Assembly (NCBI GenBank): GCA_022560025.1
Contig: JAFISE010000364.1
Span: 1 to 13,684 of the forward strand
DNA length: 13,684 bases
Direction: 5' to 3'
Origin: Stagonosporopsis chrysanthemi
Lineage: Eukaryota; Ascomycota; Dothideomycetes; Pleosporales; Didymellaceae
The notes under the pieces are model-generated. The model did not search any database, was not told where the DNA came from, and saw nothing but the letters and a program-made list of their open reading frames with translations. This document shows positions 10,001-13,684 of the stretch, in pieces (the first letter of the stretch is position 1; every line of letters begins with the position of its first letter). A program made the translations under genes and the position numbers.

Positions 10001-10866
10001 ATTGCAACGCATCTATTAAGCTGTGCTGCACCTTAAGCCCTAAGCAGGTCTAGGATGTCCTAGACGCCTATCTTGACAAGCCCTGTAAACTTAGGTAGGC
10101 TTGCTTCTATAACTTAGTAGTAGTATTAATCTAGGTACTGTATGCCCTTTGTAGAAGTAGAAACATAGGTTACTATTGTCTTGTAGTCTAAACTGCTGTG
10201 TATGCTTGCATCAACTTGTAATTAAGTAAATAGGACGTTAGAAAAGGTAAGGTTAATAACCTAGCCTGCTTAGTGTGTTAGCTGTCCTAGGATGCTAATG
10301 TAGTCTATAGAGGCAGCAGCAGCCTATCTAGCTAGCTTAGCACCCTTGTTAGCTGCGCTAGCAGCTAGGTTAAAGGACTTGTGCTTAGCATTAAAGTTAC
10401 CCTCTATAAAGCACTGTTAAGGGGGCATTAGATACATAACGTACTGTATTACGCTAGGAGTGTATAGCTGTCTGTAGCAGTTTAGTATAGAGACTTTGTT
10501 TACAACAGCCTATAGTAGGTCTAGGTAATTAAGGCTTTTTCTAGCCTAGAGTTTAAAGTAGTGCTCTTTGTAGATGTATGTTATTACTCTAGAGCAGGTT
10601 AAGCCTAGTATGTTAAGGGCATCCTAGGTGCTGATAGATATAAGGTATCTGTAGCCTAGGTAGGTAGAAGTTCTTAAGTTAGCACAGGTAAAGAGTTCTT
10701 AGATATATACTATATCTATGCCCTTCTAGAAGGACACTTCTAGTATAGTAATATAGTAAAGAAAGCTCCTGCTAACGTTGGCCTAGCATACGCAGAGTTG
10801 GTTTCCTTGCTAGCTAGGCTGTTAATACCTGTTGTAGGTAGAGGGTGTGTGCAGGTATTCTAGCAT
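7030..10866 (-). pseudogene. LINE ORF2 (APE endonuclease-RT-RNase H), copy 2, inactivated
   Basis: About 1279 codons in one uninterrupted frame apart from point-mutation stops. ATG at 10864-10866 overlaps the ORF1 stop. The endonuclease starts near residue 23 (VCxANVSRS). Its catalytic Glu is in IQEL at 10696-10698 (residue 57), its GDFN motif reads GNFN near 10384-10395 (residue 159 mutated), and SDHKTI reads LDYKTI at residues 227-228. RT: AEVAIIPK and RPIALL-like blocks near 9300-9400, motif A DVQGAF at 9097-9114 (Asp 585), a GLPLSPVL-like block and LYLAEL at 8881-8940, and FRYADN at 8845-8862 in place of YADD. RNase H: LDRS for SDGS (Asp at 7909-7911), AEAIRA (Glu at 7780-7782), CIDST (Asp at 7699-7701), and GHLGIKRNKAAN for GNEAAD (about 7549-7584). 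A Cys/His segment with EHLVL sits near residues 1212-1225. Such proteins nick target DNA and reverse transcribe the element RNA there. Dozens of TAG/TAA codons make it dead. Confidence 0.9.
10860..10866 (-). promoter_or_regulatory. ORF1 stop / ORF2 start overlap (ATGCTAG), copy 2
   Basis: The ORF2 ATG (10866-10864) lies one base upstream of the last two ORF1 codons, TGC TAG, giving a 7-bp overlap in a shifted frame. Such an arrangement suits termination-reinitiation, a known way for LINEs to express ORF2 from one transcript. In copy 1 the ATG is ATA (4760-4762) while the TAG remains. Caution: the TAG could itself be a mutated Trp or Gln codon, because the ORF1 frame stays fairly open beyond it. 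Confidence 0.45.
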
Positions 10867-12623
10867 GTAGATAGTAGTTTATTGCTTATGTTAGTGTCCT
10901 CTCTTTCTAAGGTTAAGAGGTTAGTGTAGATAGTTAGTTGTAGGTATAGACTGTTAGCAGATATATCTCTTATATTTAAGTTTGCACAGCCTGCAGCAGC
11001 CTGTCTTAGTTTCTTTTCTCTGCTATTAGTAGGTAAGAATGCTTAAAAGGTACTGCTTGTTTCTGTTGTAGCTGCTCTGCTATCTTCTTTAGGTGCTTAC
11101 CTTTAGAGAGAGAGGTAGGGAGCTAGGATCTCTTAGGCAGCTTCTAGGGGGGTACTCTTATACTGCAGCATTGTCTAGTAAAGGGTTGCCTCTACTATCT
11201 TGTAGAGATGCTAATATGTTGCTCTGCCTGCGCAGCAGACAGCATTTAGTTTAGCCTTAGTAGGCTTAATTATGTGTCTATGCACCTAGCAGGGGGCAGC
11301 TAAGCAGTTAGAGTAACTAGCTAGGTGTAAGCTATAGCAGTTAGCATACTTAGCTTTATAGTAACAGTCTATACTATAGGGCTCTTAGTGTCTATCTGTA
11401 TAGTCTTTGTAGTATGCACAGTAGGCAACTTGTATATAGTAGGCAATATTACAGTACTACTAGCAGCCTAAGTTGTGTCTCTAGATAGTAGAGTATTTGT
11501 AGATTTCTTTTAAGAATTAGCTAGTACTAAAGAGCTAGAATAAGTAGACTAGCTCTTTGTATAATATAATCTATGTAGTAAGTCTATTCTAGTTAGCCCT
11601 ATAGCGTAAGGGCCTGCAGCTAACTAGCTGCTTGCCTGTTTGCAAGCAGACCTCTTCTTCTACTAGCTAGGTAGTAGTAGGTAGTTTAGTACTGTCTAGG
11701 GTCTAGAAAGAGCTAAGTACTCCTTGCACAGCGTAGTTAATCTAGTGTTCTAGGATCCTAATTACTTCTCTGCTTAAGGCTTTTACTATAAGCTCTTAGT
11801 TTCTTTAAGTTAAAAGTTAATCTCTAATTGTTTTGTTTGCTAGCGTAATTACCTAGCCTGTGTTAATTAGCAATGTAGTAAGGATGTCTTAGAAGGTAAT
11901 TCCTTCTACACTTTTGCATACTGCCTGTCTTATTACAAAGGGAGAAGGTTGTTGTAATTATACTAATAAGTTAGAGATTGTAACAAAAATTTAAATGTCT
12001 TCTTTTAGCTTAGGGGGTAGGTTAGGCTAGGACCTAGCAGAGTTTAGGGGCCTGCTACTGCCCCTGCTTAGCGCTGTGTTTTAGGGGTTTCTAGCTACGT
12101 CTGCCTAAGAGTAGCATCCTAATTCTTAGCTTCTAGGGTTGCTTTAATTAGTGTTGCTGCTCTAGTAGGAGCTAGGGGGAGAATTGCTTTAGGAGAGGGA
12201 GGTTAGAGCCCTAATAACTCTCTGCTGCAGTTCTGCAGCAATCCTAGCTTCTTAGGGGTTAGAATAGCTTTCTGCGTAATAATCTACAGCTGCTGCAAAG
12301 GCAGTAGTAATAGTGTTCTATAGCTAAGTAATCTTGTAGGTCTTAGTAATGTAGTGTTAGACAGTATTAGAGACTTAGGGTTTAGGAGCGCCTCTACTAG
12401 GGTTTAGGCTGCTTAGAGGGGGGGCCTAATAATTTAGGACCCTCTAGAGCTGTTCTGAGGCGCAGTTATTAAGGTGTTAAGGAGACTTAGGGTCTAGGGA
12501 CTTTGTGTGCTAGGAGGTTAGAGAGCTAGGGGGAGCAGAAAACTCTGTTATCCTTGCTACACGCCTCTTTGCGCGTTGCGCAAAGAGCACAAGAGGGGTT
12601 AGACGTGTCTTTAGAGTTGCTAT
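10860..12623 (-). pseudogene. LINE ORF1 (gag-like, CCHC zinc knuckles), copy 2, inactivated
   Basis: About 587 codons in one frame, ending at TAG 10860-10862. The start is inferred at an ATA (12621-12623) followed by GCA. An original ATGGCA would contain TGG, a triplet this mutation process removes. The N-terminal part is Pro/Ser-rich. Coding character is clear from FAAAVDYYAESYSNP and RVIRALTSL (about 12200-12300), through VIRQAVCKSVEGITF (about 11880-11940) and LSREVIRILEH (about 11740-11780), to three zinc knuckles at 11290-11455. The first reads CNIAYYIQVAYC, with Tyr where the family has His, and the last contains CYSLHLASYSNC. Retroelement gag-like proteins use such knuckles to bind RNA. 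The frame is scattered with TAG and TAA at likely Gln/Trp codons. Family identity rests on position and the knuckles, and the exact start is an inference. Confidence 0.75.
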
Positions 12624-12698
12624 AGTAGGCCTAGTTAATTTGCTAGGATTTTTAGGGCCTCTAGAAAGGGGACCTAAAAATCAAAAAGTTAGTATTTG
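12624..12698 (-). other. LINE 5' UTR, copy 2
   Basis: This is a leader of about 75 bp before the inferred ORF1 start. Its ORF1 frame holds a TGA near 12681, consistent with a non-coding leader. LINE 5' UTRs normally carry an internal promoter, but no recognisable motif can be pointed to here. The 5' terminus is joined to the target duplication through ATTTG. Confidence 0.5.
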
Positions 12699-12712
12699 TA
12701 GGTTAGAGGGGC
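12699..12712. repeat. Target-site duplication, right copy
   Basis: TAGGTTAGAGGGGC is identical to 490-503. On the minus strand it sits in the transposase frame between GIAPL and PNVIL codons. Counting it once joins the two halves of the transposase without a frame change. Confidence 0.9.
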
Positions 12713-13684
12713 GCTATACCTATTGCCTTAAAAGACTTGAGTATTAACCCCTAAGTAAACGTGCTTATCTAGGCCTTCTAGAATAGGTAGAAGAAGTCAC
12801 TCTTCTTAATTACTAATAGTCTCTAGCTATTGTAGAGGTGTGTTGTGAGCTCCTTTGAATACGCAGTTGAGAGAGGCTTAAACAATACTACGTCTAACAG
12901 CTGCAGCATGTGAGTTGAGTAAGGAGGAAGGATAGCTAGGAGTATCTTATTCTGATTACAGTAGTTGATAAAGTCTATTGTTATATAGGATCTATAGCTA
13001 TTAAGGATTAGGAGACGCTACTTCCTCTGCGCCTTAGTCTTAGTAAAGCAATTAAACACCTGTTGAAGCTAGGCAAGGCCTATATTATTGTTGGTCTAGC
13101 TAGTAGGTGAGGAGGAAACAAGTACATCGTGTACCCCTAGCTCTATCTCCTCTACCTAGCTTAATTGCAGGGTACTGTTAGCAGACTTGTAGAGGAGGCC
13201 TGGCGGCAGTGCTGTCCTATCACTACACACACAGGCTAGCAGCGTAACCTAGGCACGATTACTATCTTGAAGTGATGCCTTGACCTCCCCCTTCTCCTAC
13301 ATCCGCCTACTAAACACGTGCTTAGTTCTAGTAGTGATCCTAATTATAAAGCCCTTCTCATCTATATTGTATGTGTGGCAGCTGTCAACCTTATATTTAG
13401 TGATCTTGCGTTGTAGTAGGTTAAAGTAGAGCTCGTACTTTTGATATAAATCAGCGTTGTGACAATTAGCGTCTATACCTGTTGAGTATTAAGAGATGAG
13501 ATAGATAGAGTAGTTGTTGATAAACTGAGTAACCCAGCTCTTGCTCACACGTTCCTTGGCTACAGATAATGCAAAATTTTGTATTATCTCTCTTGTAGGA
13601 GGTATATGACGAGCAGTAAGCTCTTCTATATACTTTACAAGCTCTTCCTCCTGTTGTGGTTGTAGGTTGCAGCGTGCAATACCT
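12699..13684 (-). pseudogene. pogo/Fot-type DDE transposase, HTH and catalytic part (partial, split by LINE)
   Basis: It enters the window at 13684 without its N-terminus. A CENP-B/Tc5-like DNA-binding part comes first: QQEEELVKYIEELTARHIPP, then a TREIIQNFA and SKSWVTQFI block (about 13510-13655). The DDE domain follows. The first Asp is in YNIDEKGF (13360-13362). The second catalytic Asp is Asn in LLILNSY (13000-13002), where the family has LLILDGH. The third Asp is in LLDVVLFKPLS (12892-12894). Spacing of the last two is 36 codons, within the pogo range. TAG codons replace conserved Trp, for example after LIS, after SRRM and after ANSTLQLS. Such enzymes cut and paste their own element between inverted repeats. 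This copy is dead through stops, Asp loss and the LINE insertion. Unlike the LINEs, this piece still has many TGA/TCA and some TCG, CGA, TGG triplets, so it is much less eroded. Confidence 0.9.

Larger units (their letters stand above)
6612..12698 (-). mobile_element. Tad1-like LINE (non-LTR retrotransposon), copy 2, RIP-degraded
   Basis: This is the second full-length, head-to-tail copy of the same LINE, 5' end at about 12698 and 3' end at 6612. It keeps slightly more of the original signal than copy 1 in the 5' half. The ORF2 ATG survives at 10864-10866, RT box residues YAD survive, and most of the few remaining TGA/TGG/TCA triplets of the array lie at 10074-12683. Target duplications at 6598-6611 and 12699-12712 flank it. 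Because each copy has its own tail length and 5' junction, two separate insertions into the same target are more likely than a simple tandem duplication, though the latter is not excluded. Confidence 0.9.

Noticed and set aside
12565..12587. Perfect 10-bp inverted repeat with a 3-nt loop (CTCTTTGCGC/GCGCAAAGAG)
   Set aside because: It lies inside the ORF1 coding frame and is broken in copy 1 by transitions that were not compensated. It is not followed by a terminator-like T run. Chance palindrome in coding sequence is the simpler reading.
504..12698. Satellite or centromere-like tandem repeat
   Set aside because: There are only two 6.1-kb units, each with LINE protein domains and target duplications. 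This is a retrotransposon pair, not satellite DNA.
1..13684. CRISPR array, tRNA, rRNA or host gene cluster
   Set aside because: No short regularly spaced repeats, tRNA-like cloverleaf or rRNA sequence was recognised on reading both strands, and every recognisable protein domain belongs to a transposable element.

Overview
This window is a nest of transposable elements from what looks like a filamentous ascomycete fungus. No host gene is visible. The evidence for a fungus is (i) a Tad1-like LINE and a pogo/Fot-type transposase of the kind common in fungi, and (ii) saturated C-to-T mutation of the repeated DNA, the mark of repeat-induced point mutation (RIP). The species cannot be named from this sequence. 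No intact gene remains; all coding features are relics on the minus strand.

Layout. Positions 1-97 are a short, unmutated, CG-containing piece that begins TGTAAC on the minus strand and may be the edge of an LTR. Positions 98-503 are the C-terminal part of a pogo/Fot-type DDE transposase pseudogene. Its upstream part (CENP-B-like helix-turn-helix and the DDE core) lies 12 kb away at 12699-13684. The two parts were split by two head-to-tail copies of one LINE (504-6597 and 6612-12698). The same 14-bp sequence lies left of copy 1, between the copies (with two transitions) and right of copy 2, so it is the target-site duplication. Reading the transposase across one copy of it keeps the frame.

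Each LINE copy, read on the minus strand, has a 5' UTR of about 75 bp, ORF1 (gag-like, three CCHC zinc knuckles), and ORF2 (APE-type endonuclease, reverse transcriptase, RNase H, C-terminal zinc-finger-like segment). A pyrimidine-rich 3' UTR and a short (CCAA)n tail follow. ORF1 and ORF2 overlap at ATGCTAG. The copies sit at a constant offset of 6104 bp at every anchor checked. In sampled stretches they differ by roughly 5-8%, and I saw only C/T and G/A changes.

The most unusual signals are three. First, a LINE landed twice on the same 14-bp target, with different 5' junctions and tail lengths. Second, mutation has removed almost every pyrimidine-C-purine triplet (YCR and its complement YGR) over 12 kb while leaving ACA, GCA, ACG and GCG common. 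Third, that depletion stops sharply at the right edge of the array but extends through the transposase piece on the left. I found no sign of a defence system, host gene cluster, RNA gene or CRISPR array.
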